From Alteromonas sp. MMG017 (GTDB lineage: Bacteria; Pseudomonadota; Gammaproteobacteria; Enterobacterales; Alteromonadaceae): DNA of 64,000 bases. Below the pieces are notes generated by a model. The model saw only the letters and a list, made by a program, of their open reading frames with translations. It ran no database searches and was not told the origin of the DNA. The stretch's first letter is position 1; the number at the start of each line of letters is the position of its first letter. Made by a program: the position numbers and the translations under genes. Positions 26,430 to 35,159 of the stretch are shown here, one piece after another. The stretch lies in contig NZ_JAGJDY010000002.1 in assembly GCF_018100795.1 (NCBI RefSeq), positions 62,001 through 126,000 of the forward strand. Direction: 5' to 3'.

Positions 26430-27884
26430 ATGGATAATAAAGTAGCACCTAACCAAGTCCTCAAATCTCACGAGGTTGAACCCAATGCTTCTGGCGGGCT
26501 TATCGTTAGGAACCAAAGTGGTTTCTCAACCATATATAGGCTTATTGATTTATGCTTAGTGACCTTACTTTATTACGCTTCAGCGTTTTATTACCATAGC
26601 CCAGTAACCGCTGGCAGCCTTCTATTCCTTTTTGTCTTTGTTATTAGTTTCCAATTATCTGGTGAATTTGTAGAGCTTTACCGTTCTTGGCGTGGCCACA
26701 GAACGAATGAAATGCTTCGTGCAGCGGCTATAGCGTGGGCACTTAGTATGTTGTCTACCACCGCTTTTGGGTTCTTTTTCTTTGGCGATTTAAGAATTAC
26801 GCCACCTGGTGTTTTATTATGGGCCGCATCTTCATTTGTTGTGGTACTTGCTTGGCGCTATGTAATGCGAAAATTCCTTTTTCGCCTTCGCCGCAGCGGA
26901 TTAAACTCAAGAAAATCGATTGTAATTGGTGCAAGTCAGTTGGGTTACAACATGGCCAATCAAATTGTTTCAAATGAACATTTGGGCATTCGTTTCTTAG
27001 GGTTGTTCGACGATAGAAGTGAAGACAGATTGCCTCATGAGTTTAGAAACCAAGTATTAGGCAATATTGAATCGGCCATTGAAATGGCTAAGCGTAATGA
27101 AGTGGACTACATATATATAGCACTGCCAATGAGTGCAGAAAGCCGTATTCGCCACATTCTTGAAAAATGTAGCGACACCACGGCTAACGTTTATATTATT
27201 CCTAACTTCTTTATGTATAACCTGCTAAATGCCCGCTGGCAGTCGATTGGCTCTGTCCAAGCGTTAAGCGTGTACGACACCCCATTCCAGGGTGCTAGCG
27301 ACATTTTAAAACGCTTTGAAGACATTGTATTAAGTATTCTAATCTTAATCATGCTGGCTATCCCAATGTTGGGCATTGCTGCAGCGGTTAAGCTTACCTC
27401 TAAGGGCCCTGTCATTTTCAAACAGAAACGATATGGGTTAGATGGAAAGCAAATTACCGTTTATAAATTTCGCTCTATGACTACGCAAGATAACGGTGCT
27501 GTGGTTAAACAAGCCACTAAGAATGATGCTCGCTTAACTAAAATTGGTGGGTTTCTGCGCCGTTCTTCTATTGATGAACTTCCGCAGTTTATTAATGTGC
27601 TACAAGGCAGAATGTCGATTGTAGGCCCCCGCCCTCATGCCGTAGCGCATAATGAAGAATACCGTAAGCTTATAACGGGCTACATGCTACGCCATAAGGT
27701 TAAGCCTGGCATTACCGGTTGGGCGCAAGTTAACGGCTTACGCGGCGAAACAGAGACAGTGAATAAAATGGTACAGCGAGTAGAATATGATTTAGATTAT
27801 ATTCACCGCTGGTCTGTTTGGTTCGATATTAAAATAGTCTTTATGACCGTGTTTGGTGGATTAGCGAATAAGAACGCTTACTAA
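26430..27884 (+). CDS. Undecaprenyl-phosphate glucose phosphotransferase (WcaJ-type)
   Basis: Protein of 484 residues. N-terminal membrane helices (about 30-145) are followed by a CoA_binding_3-like domain (KSIVIGASQLGYNMANQIV, about 165-260) and a C-terminal bacterial sugar transferase domain from about 288. Motifs include KRFEDIVLSILILI, GPVIFKQKRYGLDG, VYKFRSM, RRSSIDELPQFINVLQGRMSIVGPRPH and KPGITGWAQVNGLRGET. The enzyme starts the repeat unit by moving a hexose-1-phosphate, usually glucose, to undecaprenyl phosphate. A rho-independent terminator follows at 27959. The long upstream region suggests careful control. Confidence 0.95.
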   Translation: MDNKVAPNQVLKSHEVEPNASGGLIVRNQSGFSTIYRLIDLCLVTLLYYASAFYYHSPVTAGSLLFLFVFVISFQLSGEFVELYRSWRGHRTNEMLRAAAIAWALSMLSTTAFGFFFFGDLRITPPGVLLWAASSFVVVLAWRYVMRKFLFRLRRSGLNSRKSIVIGASQLGYNMANQIVSNEHLGIRFLGLFDDRSEDRLPHEFRNQVLGNIESAIEMAKRNEVDYIYIALPMSAESRIRHILEKCSDTTANVYIIPNFFMYNLLNARWQSIGSVQALSVYDTPFQGASDILKRFEDIVLSILILIMLAIPMLGIAAAVKLTSKGPVIFKQKRYGLDGKQITVYKFRSMTTQDNGAVVKQATKNDARLTKIGGFLRRSSIDELPQFINVLQGRMSIVGPRPHAVAHNEEYRKLITGYMLRHKVKPGITGWAQVNGLRGETETVNKMVQRVEYDLDYIHRWSVWFDIKIVFMTVFGGLANKNAY

Positions 27885-27958
27885 CACTATCTGTTTAAAT
27901 TTGGTTAGTGCCAATTTTATGAGTTTAAGATTGTAAAATTTTGATACACCTAATCTAA

Positions 27959-27987
27959 GCCTCAACACCACGTGTTGAGGCTTTTTT
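27959..27987 (+). terminator. Terminator of the initiating transferase gene
   Basis: Perfect 10-bp stem GCCTCAACAC (27959-27968) with GTGTTGAGGC (27972-27981), 3-base loop and six T residues. A strong intrinsic terminator. Confidence 0.92.
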
Positions 27988-28127
27988 GTTTCTGTTAACG
28001 ATATAATTAAATGCGTGAGGCGCTTGCCAGTTCATTCTTCAACGTACTATTGGAGGCCATTTTAATTGTAGTTTCCGGCTCCTTGAGTGTATAAATAAGT
28101 GACACCCATTACATTATAAGCCACGTT

Positions 28128-29042
28128 ATGAAGTACCTATTACTGGCAAGTACGTCATTTTTACTCACTGCTTGTTACTTATTACCTACACAAACTCCCT
28201 CACCTTGGTTAGTAATTGATGCGTTCAATAACGAATCGCTAACTGGTTGGCAATTAGCCGACACGCAAAATGACACTGAATCTTATGCATCCCCCTTTAA
28301 AGCGAACGCCCAAGTGACTGAAATTCGATTTTACGATCCTCGGGCAGCTTCATGCGCAGCCTTAGGCAAAGGTAACCATACAAACATCTCCCCTACTCTG
28401 CCTAACGCTAGCAACGGCTATTTAATTAAAAAGCCTGCAGCTGACGGCGTTGTGGGGAATAGAAAAGCCCTAAGCTTCAAAGCACTGCCTGTACCTGTAA
28501 ACGTGGGCGATACCTATACCTTTTATACCAAAATTTGCGTTGAGCGATTTCCTAACAACCATGCCTTTGGCATTAGTAACATGCAACCTGCCGACATAAT
28601 TAAACATGGTTACAACGCGTTTGAACCTACCCTAAGAGTTACCGATAAGTACGAATCGAACGGGTATAAGAACGACGGTAGCTTAATGGTGAAAATAGAC
28701 AGTACGGGTAAATACCGCCAATACGCCAGTGTAAAAAATGCTGACAACAAAATATCACAGCCTCTTACGGTGGGCGAATGGTACGAAATTTGGTACGTGG
28801 TTAATAACGCCACGGTTGAAAATGGTGGGCAAGTTTATAGTGTTTACGTGAAAGGCGGCGAGTTCAGCCAGCAAACCTTAGCGTATGAAAGCGCTAATTT
28901 TAGAATGAAACGAGAACTGCCACTTATTTACTTTTTGGCTAATAGCAATACAGGGCCAATTGATAAACCATACGGTAATGGCGGCTTGGCTTATGATGAT
29001 ATTTATATGAGTAAGGGTGTGAATTTGTCTACACCTTATTAA
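28128..29042 (+). CDS. Lipoprotein of unknown function
   Basis: Protein of 304 residues. A lipoprotein signal (MKYLLLASTSFLLTAC) places the lipid-bearing cysteine at residue 16. The mature part is beta-rich, with WQLADTQNDTES near the front, paired cysteines (SCAALGKG and KICVERFP) and an aromatic-rich second half (VGEWYEIWYVVNNATVENGGQVYSVYVKGGEF) like a jelly-roll carbohydrate-binding domain. No catalytic motif is visible. It may belong to the EPS locus to the left or stand alone. A hairpin terminator follows at 29052. Confidence 0.7.
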   Translation: MKYLLLASTSFLLTACYLLPTQTPSPWLVIDAFNNESLTGWQLADTQNDTESYASPFKANAQVTEIRFYDPRAASCAALGKGNHTNISPTLPNASNGYLIKKPAADGVVGNRKALSFKALPVPVNVGDTYTFYTKICVERFPNNHAFGISNMQPADIIKHGYNAFEPTLRVTDKYESNGYKNDGSLMVKIDSTGKYRQYASVKNADNKISQPLTVGEWYEIWYVVNNATVENGGQVYSVYVKGGEFSQQTLAYESANFRMKRELPLIYFLANSNTGPIDKPYGNGGLAYDDIYMSKGVNLSTPY

Positions 29043-29051
29043 GTGCGTGTG

Positions 29052-29096
29052 AGAGCCGTGGGCTGATCGCTATTTAACACAGCCTGGCTCTTTTCA
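29052..29096 (+). terminator. Bulged terminator hairpin after the lipoprotein gene
   Basis: AGAGCC (29052-29057) pairs with GGCTCT (29086-29091), and an inner GGGCTG pairs with CAGCCT, followed by TTTC. A moderate terminator candidate. Confidence 0.5.
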
Positions 29097-29098
29097 GT

Positions 29099-29146
29099 TT
29101 TGGTTTTCCGTTTTGTGGTTTTCCGTTTTTTGGTTTCCCGTTTTGG
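29099..29146. repeat. Short tandem repeat, about 15 bases, three copies
   Basis: Three imperfect copies of a GGTTTTCCGTTTT-like unit between the lipoprotein gene and the rplT terminator. No function is evident. Confidence 0.6.
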
Positions 29147-29200
29147 GGGCTGCGCTGTGTACGAATAGTGCTGTTAACAAAAAACTAAACGCCAGAAACG

Positions 29201-29230
29201 AAAAAAGGCGAGCATCCTGCTCGCCTTTTT
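29201..29230 (-). terminator. Terminator of the thrS-infC-rpmI-rplT operon
   Basis: AAAAAGGCGAGCA (29202-29214), 3-base loop, TGCTCGCCTTTTT (29218-29230). On the minus strand the GC-rich stem ends in a run of T residues. Strong, and probably bidirectional. Confidence 0.9.
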
Positions 29231-29261
29231 CCGAAAGAACTTAAACTTAATTAGTTAATAA

Positions 29262-29618
29262 TTAAGCTAATGCGCCTTTAGCCGCATCGACTAGTGCGCT
29301 GAAAGCCGCTTTGTCATGTACAGCAATGTCGGCAAGGATCTTACGATCGATTTCAACAGACGCTTTTTTCAAACCGTTAATGAAACGGCTGTATGACATA
29401 CCATTTTGACGTGCAGCAGCATTAATACGTGCAATCCACAATTGACGGAATTGACGCTTGCGCTGACGACGGTCACGGTAAGCATATTGACCAGCTTTAG
29501 TTACGGCTTGTACCGCTACGCGATAAACACGTGAACGAGCACCGTAATAACCTTTTGCCTGCTTGAGGACTTTTTTGTGACGTGCACGTGCTACCGTGCC
29601 GCGTTTTACTCTAGCCAT
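29262..29618 (-). CDS. rplT: Ribosomal protein bL20
   Basis: 118 residues, full length for L20. The basic N-terminus [23 protein letters not shown] and the middle [16 protein letters not shown] are family hallmarks. It binds 23S rRNA early in assembly of the large subunit. In E. coli it also represses rpmI translation. It lies 17 bases after rpmI and ends the operon at a strong terminator. Confidence 0.98.
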   Translation of the reverse strand: MARVKRGTVARARHKKVLKQAKGYYGARSRVYRVAVQAVTKAGQYAYRDRRQRKRQFRQLWIARINAAARQNGMSYSRFINGLKKASVEIDRKILADIAVHDKAAFSALVDAAKGALA

Positions 29619-29635
29619 TAATCAGTCTCCTAAGT

Positions 29636-29833
29636 CTATACGTACGGCAACATGCGCTGAACCAATTTGGTATCAGAATCATGAACCAGTTTCTTGCCAC
29701 GAAGGTGACGTTTACGCTTAGAGCTCTTCTTAGTCAGAATGTGACGTAAGTGAGACTGTTTGCTTTTAAAGCGGCCAGAACCCGTTTTCTTAAAACGTTT
29801 GGCGGCACCGCTTACAGTTTTCATTTTAGGCAT
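29636..29833 (-). CDS. rpmI: Ribosomal protein bL35
   Basis: 65 residues, the usual size. [20 protein letters not shown] at the start and [11 protein letters not shown] in the middle identify L35, a small protein of the large ribosomal subunit. It is preceded by a 113-base gap after infC, the position of the L20 translational operator in E. coli. Confidence 0.98.
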   Translation of the reverse strand: MPKMKTVSGAAKRFKKTGSGRFKSKQSHLRHILTKKSSKRKRHLRGKKLVHDSDTKLVQRMLPYV

Positions 29834-29946
29834 TGCTAAAACTCCGCATTGTTAGTATCGACGCTGGGTATGCAGTTACCGGTTGTCGGTTAATGTTTAG
29901 CCGCAGGGTGTTTTGAGATTGCAGTACCTCAAAAACTTTTAGACCA
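29834..29946 (-). promoter_or_regulatory. infC-rpmI leader, possible L20 operator
   Basis: The 113-base gap before rpmI has a 7-bp inverted repeat (29911-29917 with 29928-29934). In E. coli L20 binds RNA in this region to repress rpmI-rplT. I cannot show the L20 site by eye. Confidence 0.35.
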
Positions 29947-30489
29947 CTACGACTTCTTAGTTGGGGCTAGCACCATGATCATTTGGCGGCCTTCCACACG
30001 ACGTGGGAAAGACTCGCACACAGCAATCTCTTCCAAATCCGCTTTAACACGGTTAAGAAGTTCAATACCGATCTCTTGGTGCGCCATTTCACGTCCGCGG
30101 AAACGGATCGTAACTTTGGCTTTATCACCACCTTCAAGAAAGCGACGCAGGTTGCGCAGTTTTACCTGGTAATCGCCTTCATCAGTGCCAGGGCGGAACT
30201 TAATCTCCTTGACCTGAATTTGCTTCTGTTTTTTCTTCTGCTCTTTTTGAGCTTTACTTTTTTCAAAGAGGAATTTGCCATAGTCCATAACTTTACAGAC
30301 TGGCGGCTCAGCATTCGGACTGATTTCTACTAGATCAAGACTGGCTTCTTCAGCAAGTTTCGTCGCTTCTGCTAACGTCACAATGCCGGCTTGCTCACCG
30401 TCTTTGCCAATTAAGCGTACTTCTTTGGCTTTAATTTCATCGTTTATGCGGGCTTTGTCGCCCTGAGCCTTGTTATTAGCGCCTTTAAT
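29947..30489 (-). CDS. infC: Translation initiation factor IF-3, AUU start
   Basis: 180 residues when started at the ATT codon (30487-30489), the same length as E. coli IF-3. The first in-frame ATG lies upstream of the ribosome site GGAGG, and another ATG is one base from it, so neither is usable. The ATT is 7 bases after GGAGG, and the sequence ATTAAAGGC is the same as at the start of E. coli infC. Conserved parts include [41 protein letters not shown] and the C-terminal [15 protein letters not shown]. The rare start lets IF-3 repress its own synthesis, since it discriminates against non-standard start codons. Second gene of the operon after thrS. Confidence 0.96.
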   Translation of the reverse strand: MKGANNKAQGDKARINDEIKAKEVRLIGKDGEQAGIVTLAEATKLAEEASLDLVEISPNAEPPVCKVMDYGKFLFEKSKAQKEQKKKQKQIQVKEIKFRPGTDEGDYQVKLRNLRRFLEGGDKAKVTIRFRGREMAHQEIGIELLNRVKADLEEIAVCESFPRRVEGRQMIMVLAPTKKS

Positions 30490-30501
30490 GTGCATTCCTC
30501 C
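30487..30501 (-). promoter_or_regulatory. AUU start codon and ribosome site of infC
   Basis: GGAGG (30497-30501 on the minus strand), 7 bases, then ATT (30487-30489). This arrangement decides the start of IF-3 and is the basis of its autoregulation in enteric bacteria. Confidence 0.9.
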
Positions 30502-30593
30502 AAACATTTAATTCTTCTGTTTGCTCATCATCTGTCTTTAATTCAGTACTGATAAGCAAACACCGTCGTGTAGTATACACGAAAACCCTCAAA
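30490..30593 (-). promoter_or_regulatory. Possible internal promoter between thrS and infC
   Basis: Minus-strand TATACT (plus strand 30572-30577) is a good -10 hexamer, but the -35 region is weak. E. coli also has extra promoters ahead of infC. Low certainty. Confidence 0.3.
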
Positions 30594-32510
30594 CTATTTA
30601 ATGGTCTTTTCTGCCACTTCCTGATTTGCCATGGCAATAAAAGCTTCCAGGCTCATTTTGCCTAGGTCGTCGCCGCGTCGTGAGCGTACTGCTACTTCGC
30701 CAGCTTCCATTTCTTTATCGCCTACCACTAGCATATAAGGAACACGCTTGAGAGTGTGCTCGCGGATTTTAAAGCCAATCTTCTCATTTCTCAAGTCCGA
30801 CTTTGCTCTAAATCCACTTTTTTGCAGTTTTTTTGCACATTCTTGTGCATATTCACCCTGACTATCGGTAATATTTAGAATTACCACCTGCTGAGGCGCT
30901 AACCAAAGCGGGAAAAGTCCGGCAAATTCTTCGGTAAGAATACCGATAAATCTTTCTAGTGAACCTAAAATAGCTCTGTGGATCATAACAGGCACTTTAC
31001 GTTCGCCGTCTTCAGCTACGTAAGTAGACCCTAAACGACCCGGCATAGAGAAATCTAGCTGAACCGTTCCACACTGCCATGCTCTGTCTAAGCAATCATG
31101 AAGGGTAAATTCAATTTTAGGTCCGTAGAACGCACCTTCGCCTGGCAAATAACTAAACTCAATATTTTTCTTATTAAGTGCTTCTGCCAATGCAGCTTCA
31201 GATTTATCCCAAATCTCGTCACTGCCTACTCGGCTTTCTGGGCGAGTAGAAAGTTTTACCACGATTTTTTCAAAACCGAAGGTATTGTACGCATCGTAAA
31301 CCATGTCAATACAGCTACCCACTTCATCGAGTATCTGTTCTTCGGTACAGAACACGTGTGCATCGTCTTGTGTAAACCCACGTACACGCATTAGACCATG
31401 TAAACCACCTGATGGTTCATTACGGTGACAACAACCAAACTCTGCCATACGCAACGGAAGGTCGCGGTAAGACTTTAAGCCTTGGTTAAATATTTGAACG
31501 TGACCTGGGCAGTTCATTGGTTTAATTGCGTATTCACGCTTTTCAGATTCAGTGGTAAACATGGCATCGCCAAATTTATCCCAGTGACCCGATTTTTCCC
31601 ACAACGAACGGTCCATCATTAATGGGCCTTTTACTTCGCCGTAGTCGTACTCGCGCAATTTGCCACGAATAAACTTTTCTAATTCTGTGTAAATAGACCA
31701 GCCATCATTATGCCAAAACACCATACCCGGCGCTTCGTCTTGGAAGTGGAACAAGTCTAGGGTTTTACCAATTTTACGGTGATCACGCTTTTCAGCTTCT
31801 TCTAAGCGCTGCAAATAAGCTTTAAGTTGCTTTTTATCTGCCCATGCTGTGCCGTAAATACGTTGCAACATTTTATTGTCGCTGTCGCCACGCCAGTAAG
31901 CGCCGGCTACTTTCATAAGTTTAAAGTTTTGGCAGAATTTCATGTTAGGCACGTGAGGGCCTCGGCACATGTCTACGTATTCTTCATGGTGGTATAATCC
32001 TGGACGATCATCATGACTGATGTTCTCATCTAGAATTTCCATTTTATAGGTTTCACCGCGTGCTTCGAATGCATCACGGGCTTCTTGCCAGCTAACTTTG
32101 TTTTTAACAACGTTATAGTTAGTTTTAGCTAGTTGAAGCATACGCTTTTCAAGCTTTTGAATATCTTCCTGGGTTAGGCTTTCTTCCATATCAACATCGT
32201 AGTAAAACCCGTTGTCGATAGTAGGCCCAATTGCCATTTTGGTGTTTGGCCAAAGTTGCTTAATAGCATGGCCTAACAAATGCGCACAGCTGTGGCGAAG
32301 AATTTCTAAACCAGCTTCATCTTTTGCGGTAATGATTTGTAGTTGAGCATCTGACTCAATAAGATCTACGGCGTCTACCAATTCGCCATTTACTTTACCG
32401 GCAATGGTGGCTTTCGCTAAACCTGGGCCGATATCGTTGGCAACATCTAATACAGAAACTGATTGGTCGAAAGCGCGCTGGCTTCCATCAGGAAGGGTAA
32501 TTACTGGCAT
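30594..32510 (-). CDS. thrS: Threonyl-tRNA synthetase
   Basis: 638 residues from the ATG at 32510 (AGGACATATC before it); the frame extends to 32573 but without a ribosome site. Order of domains: TGS (1-60, [11 protein letters not shown]), editing domain with [10 protein letters not shown] near 73 and the metal-site CRGPHVPN near 182, class II catalytic core (MNCPGH near 334, [14 protein letters not shown] near 376, [14 protein letters not shown] near 510) and anticodon-binding domain (from about 535). It charges tRNA-Thr and removes mis-charged serine. It heads the thrS-infC-rpmI-rplT operon as in other gammaproteobacteria. Confidence 0.98.
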   Translation of the reverse strand: MPVITLPDGSQRAFDQSVSVLDVANDIGPGLAKATIAGKVNGELVDAVDLIESDAQLQIITAKDEAGLEILRHSCAHLLGHAIKQLWPNTKMAIGPTIDNGFYYDVDMEESLTQEDIQKLEKRMLQLAKTNYNVVKNKVSWQEARDAFEARGETYKMEILDENISHDDRPGLYHHEEYVDMCRGPHVPNMKFCQNFKLMKVAGAYWRGDSDNKMLQRIYGTAWADKKQLKAYLQRLEEAEKRDHRKIGKTLDLFHFQDEAPGMVFWHNDGWSIYTELEKFIRGKLREYDYGEVKGPLMMDRSLWEKSGHWDKFGDAMFTTESEKREYAIKPMNCPGHVQIFNQGLKSYRDLPLRMAEFGCCHRNEPSGGLHGLMRVRGFTQDDAHVFCTEEQILDEVGSCIDMVYDAYNTFGFEKIVVKLSTRPESRVGSDEIWDKSEAALAEALNKKNIEFSYLPGEGAFYGPKIEFTLHDCLDRAWQCGTVQLDFSMPGRLGSTYVAEDGERKVPVMIHRAILGSLERFIGILTEEFAGLFPLWLAPQQVVILNITDSQGEYAQECAKKLQKSGFRAKSDLRNEKIGFKIREHTLKRVPYMLVVGDKEMEAGEVAVRSRRGDDLGKMSLEAFIAMANQEVAEKTIK

Positions 32511-32963
32511 GATATGTCCTTTACAGTGGTGACGCCTACTCTGCGCCACTTGCAATTTTAAATTTAAAAACACCTATTGGGTGTTAAAGCGATGTCGTTA
32601 TGTTCATTGCTTGCGCGGTATTTGCGATACTAGCGCAATAAACAATATAACTTTGATTACCGTTTACTCTTTGCCGACTTCCATACTTGGGCCGGCCGTA
32701 TAAACGATAATCGATGGGCGATTATAACGACTGAAAACGCACTTGCAATGGGTAAGGGTATTTTCAATGCCTTGCTAGCCACATTTCGTGCATTTGAGTA
32801 AAAACATTTTGTGAATTTCACCTGTTTTTACCTGAAACCTTACTTATTCTTATCTTTAAATTATTGGAAATGCTGTCAAACTTAAGCAAACATGCTTGTG
32901 CGAAAAGTAACACCGAATAAAAAAATCGAACAAAAGCCCCGAACAACGGAGTAGTGCCTGCCA
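32511..32963. other. Divergent region between thrS and the pteridine reductase
   Basis: No gene seen. It includes the leader of thrS and a long imperfect palindrome (32798-32831). In E. coli the thrS leader carries an operator that mimics tRNA; I cannot recognise such a fold with confidence here. Confidence 0.6.
32798..32831. repeat. Long imperfect palindrome
   Basis: GTAAAAACA (32798-32806) and TGTTTTTAC (32823-32831) are perfect outer arms. GTGAA and TTCAC form inner arms about a single T. Suits an operator or a hairpin between thrS and the pteridine reductase gene. Confidence 0.5.
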
Positions 32964-33833
32964 ATGCCTAACGAACAAAAACTTACCGACAACCACACTA
33001 TGGAAGATGAAGCCGCTAATGCAGACATTGCTACTGAACAAGTGACACAAAAACATTCACCTGTAGCACTGATAACCGGCGCAGCGAAACGCATTGGTGC
33101 CACAATGGCGAAAACCCTTCACAGTGCTGGTTATCGCGTGATTGTGCATTACGGTCAATCGGCTGAAGACGCAACCGCTTTGGTAAGTTCGTTAAATGCA
33201 ATAAGGTCCAATAGCGCAATTTGTTTGCAAGCTGACTTGTGCAAGTTAGAGGATATTACTCGCTTAGCTGAACAAGCCACTGCGCCAGACGCGTTTTCAT
33301 CTAGCAGTATTGCCAATACACAAAGTCAACGCGGCATCGACGTACTCATTAATAACGCCTCTAGCTTTTACCCTACGCCCCTTGGCGATATTTCTGCGAG
33401 TGACTGGCAAGCATTAGTGGGCAGCAACGTACAAGGCCCCTTGTTCTTGTCGCAAGCTTTGTGGCCTGCATTAAAAGCAAGTAACGGCTGTATTATTAAT
33501 ATGGTCGATATGCACATAGACCGCCCACTGCCCCACCATACGGTATACGGCCTTGCTAAAACGGCATTGGCATCTATTACCCGTTCACTGGCAGTTGAAA
33601 TGGCGCCGCACGTACGCGTGAATGGTATTGCGCCGGGCGCCATTTTGTGGCCTGAAAGAGAATTAGAGCACGATCAAAAACAGCGGTTATTAGACAGCAT
33701 TCCACTAGGCGGGCTTGGCTCACCCGAGGATATTGCAAACACAGCAACATTTTTAATTTCAGCTCAATACATTACCGGGCAAATTATCTATGTAGATGGT
33801 GGCCGCAGCCTACACACTAATGCGTCGGCGTAA
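32964..33833 (+). CDS. Pteridine reductase, short-chain dehydrogenase family
   Basis: 289 residues. Rossmann SDR with an N-terminal acidic extension of about 30 residues. The cofactor motif is TGAAKRIG (about 38-45), the Arg-bearing TGX3RXG form used by NADPH-dependent pteridine reductases (PTR1, FolM). LINNASSF (about 131-138), the catalytic-region VDMH...YGLAKTAL (Tyr and Lys about 193 and 197) and VNGIAPGAILWPE (about 222-234) follow. It likely reduces dihydropterins or dihydrofolate. The ATG is uncertain because a second Met is at residue 13. The stop is 55 bases before the DUF3080 gene. Confidence 0.85.
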   Translation: MPNEQKLTDNHTMEDEAANADIATEQVTQKHSPVALITGAAKRIGATMAKTLHSAGYRVIVHYGQSAEDATALVSSLNAIRSNSAICLQADLCKLEDITRLAEQATAPDAFSSSSIANTQSQRGIDVLINNASSFYPTPLGDISASDWQALVGSNVQGPLFLSQALWPALKASNGCIINMVDMHIDRPLPHHTVYGLAKTALASITRSLAVEMAPHVRVNGIAPGAILWPERELEHDQKQRLLDSIPLGGLGSPEDIANTATFLISAQYITGQIIYVDGGRSLHTNASA

Positions 33834-33888
33834 TTGCCTGGTTTCACAGCGCATCATTCAAACTGAGCGCACACATATTGGAAAGCGT

Positions 33889-35055
33889 ATGCGATTAGCA
33901 GGTGTTGTACTTATCTTAGGTTTATTACAAGGGTGCTTTGGTGCGCCCAGTATTGATGACACCATGGATGAATATACCACTCGCTTATCTAGAGTATTAG
34001 ATAAACCACTGGTAGATGAACGTAGCCCTTCTACGCAGCCATTAAACCCTACTCTTAAACTACCCTCTCAAACTTACCCCTCGCTAACAGAACTTGGTAA
34101 CAATGTTACCGCCTTAAATATTAATATAAGAGAGTTCTACGCCATACAAGATTGCGAGCTTGGCCGTATAGTGGCCGAAAGAAATACGGCATTGGGTAAA
34201 ACGCAATTACCTTCACAGCGCTTAGGTTACGAACATCGCGTATTGAAGGCGCTGGCAAATTGCGAAACCACGTTGCAAGGTGCACAAGACCCTATTGCAG
34301 CTACGGTCGCGAGTTGGCGTAAACAAAAGCAGGCTCAGTATCAAAGCGTGTGGGCAAACGTAGTACAAACCAGTACCGAAATGCGACTGGGTTTAAGCAT
34401 GGCTGCCTCGCCATTACAGGCAAGTGAAAATAAAGATGCTAATGCCTCGATTAATGCGCTTAACTTTATTAACGGTTTAGCTGGCACATCAATTGTTAAA
34501 GAGGTTGTTGAAGTACAGCCAGAAGCGAAACGTAAAGCTGATGGTAATAGTAGTGGCGATAGTGGAATTAACGGCGATAGCGGCAATAATGACGATAATA
34601 GCGTTGCTGGCGTACCCGAGTACGACAGCCGCGAACTTGAACAACAATTACAGATTATTGCGTCTTCAAGGCTTCCCGCCAAGCTATGGCAAACGCAAGC
34701 TATACTGCACAATCGTTTAGTGGAACTTAATCAAGCTTTAGCGCCTGCTCTGAACGATGTGCATTGCGAAAATGGAAAAACCAGCGACAAGGCGACTATT
34801 TTACGCAACGTATTTTACTTGTATTTTATAGAAGAAATTCAGCCCATTGCTAGCACCTTAAACAGCTACCATTATCAGCTACAACCTTTATGGGAACAAT
34901 GGAGTAAAAACACCGCATTAAGCGCGCCGTTTAAAGCGCACATTCATACTCATGCTGTTGAAAACTTCACACTGTACAGTGATGCGATGAAAGCCCACGT
35001 GGTGTTATGGCAAGACTTTCTGGGTCGCTGTAACTTATCGCCCACCGCGCCATAG
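33889..35055 (+). CDS. DUF3080 family lipoprotein
   Basis: 388 residues from the ATG at 33889, just after GGAAAG; the frame runs up to 33796 but would overlap the reductase gene and hide the signal. Lipoprotein signal MRLAGVVLILGLLQGC, cysteine at residue 16. The mature part is mostly helical, with LNINIREFYAIQDCELG (about 77-93) and a low-complexity Gly-Asp-Ser-Asn insert near 215-240. It matches the layout of DUF3080, found in marine gammaproteobacteria, often next to pteridine reductase genes. Function unknown. Confidence 0.75.
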   Translation: MRLAGVVLILGLLQGCFGAPSIDDTMDEYTTRLSRVLDKPLVDERSPSTQPLNPTLKLPSQTYPSLTELGNNVTALNINIREFYAIQDCELGRIVAERNTALGKTQLPSQRLGYEHRVLKALANCETTLQGAQDPIAATVASWRKQKQAQYQSVWANVVQTSTEMRLGLSMAASPLQASENKDANASINALNFINGLAGTSIVKEVVEVQPEAKRKADGNSSGDSGINGDSGNNDDNSVAGVPEYDSRELEQQLQIIASSRLPAKLWQTQAILHNRLVELNQALAPALNDVHCENGKTSDKATILRNVFYLYFIEEIQPIASTLNSYHYQLQPLWEQWSKNTALSAPFKAHIHTHAVENFTLYSDAMKAHVVLWQDFLGRCNLSPTAP

Positions 35056-35087
35056 TTTACGGCATTCTACTTAGAACAATCTTTCGA

Positions 35088-35152
35088 GAGACTAATCTTT
35101 TAAGAGACTAATCTTTTAAGAGGCCACTCTTTTGAAGGGCCACTCCTTTGAA
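35088..35152. repeat. Imperfect 16-base tandem repeat, four copies
   Basis: Two perfect copies of GAGACTAATCTTTTAA (35088-35119) followed by two diverged copies of a GRGGCCACTCYTTTGAA-like unit. Located between convergent DUF3080 and mscS genes. Not spaced like a CRISPR. Confidence 0.8.
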
Positions 35153-35159
35153 AAGCTAT

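Noticed and set aside
1..28000. Search for an exosortase, transposase, integrase or tRNA in the EPS locus
   Set aside because: No EpsH-like membrane protein, transposase, integrase or tRNA fold was found, so transfer is suggested only by AT richness.
30490..30507. ATG start for infC six codons upstream
   Set aside because: It precedes the GGAGG ribosome site, so it cannot be the start; the ATT start fits family length.
35088..35152. Repeat array as a possible CRISPR
   Set aside because: Units of 16 bases are adjacent with no spacers and no cas genes are nearby.
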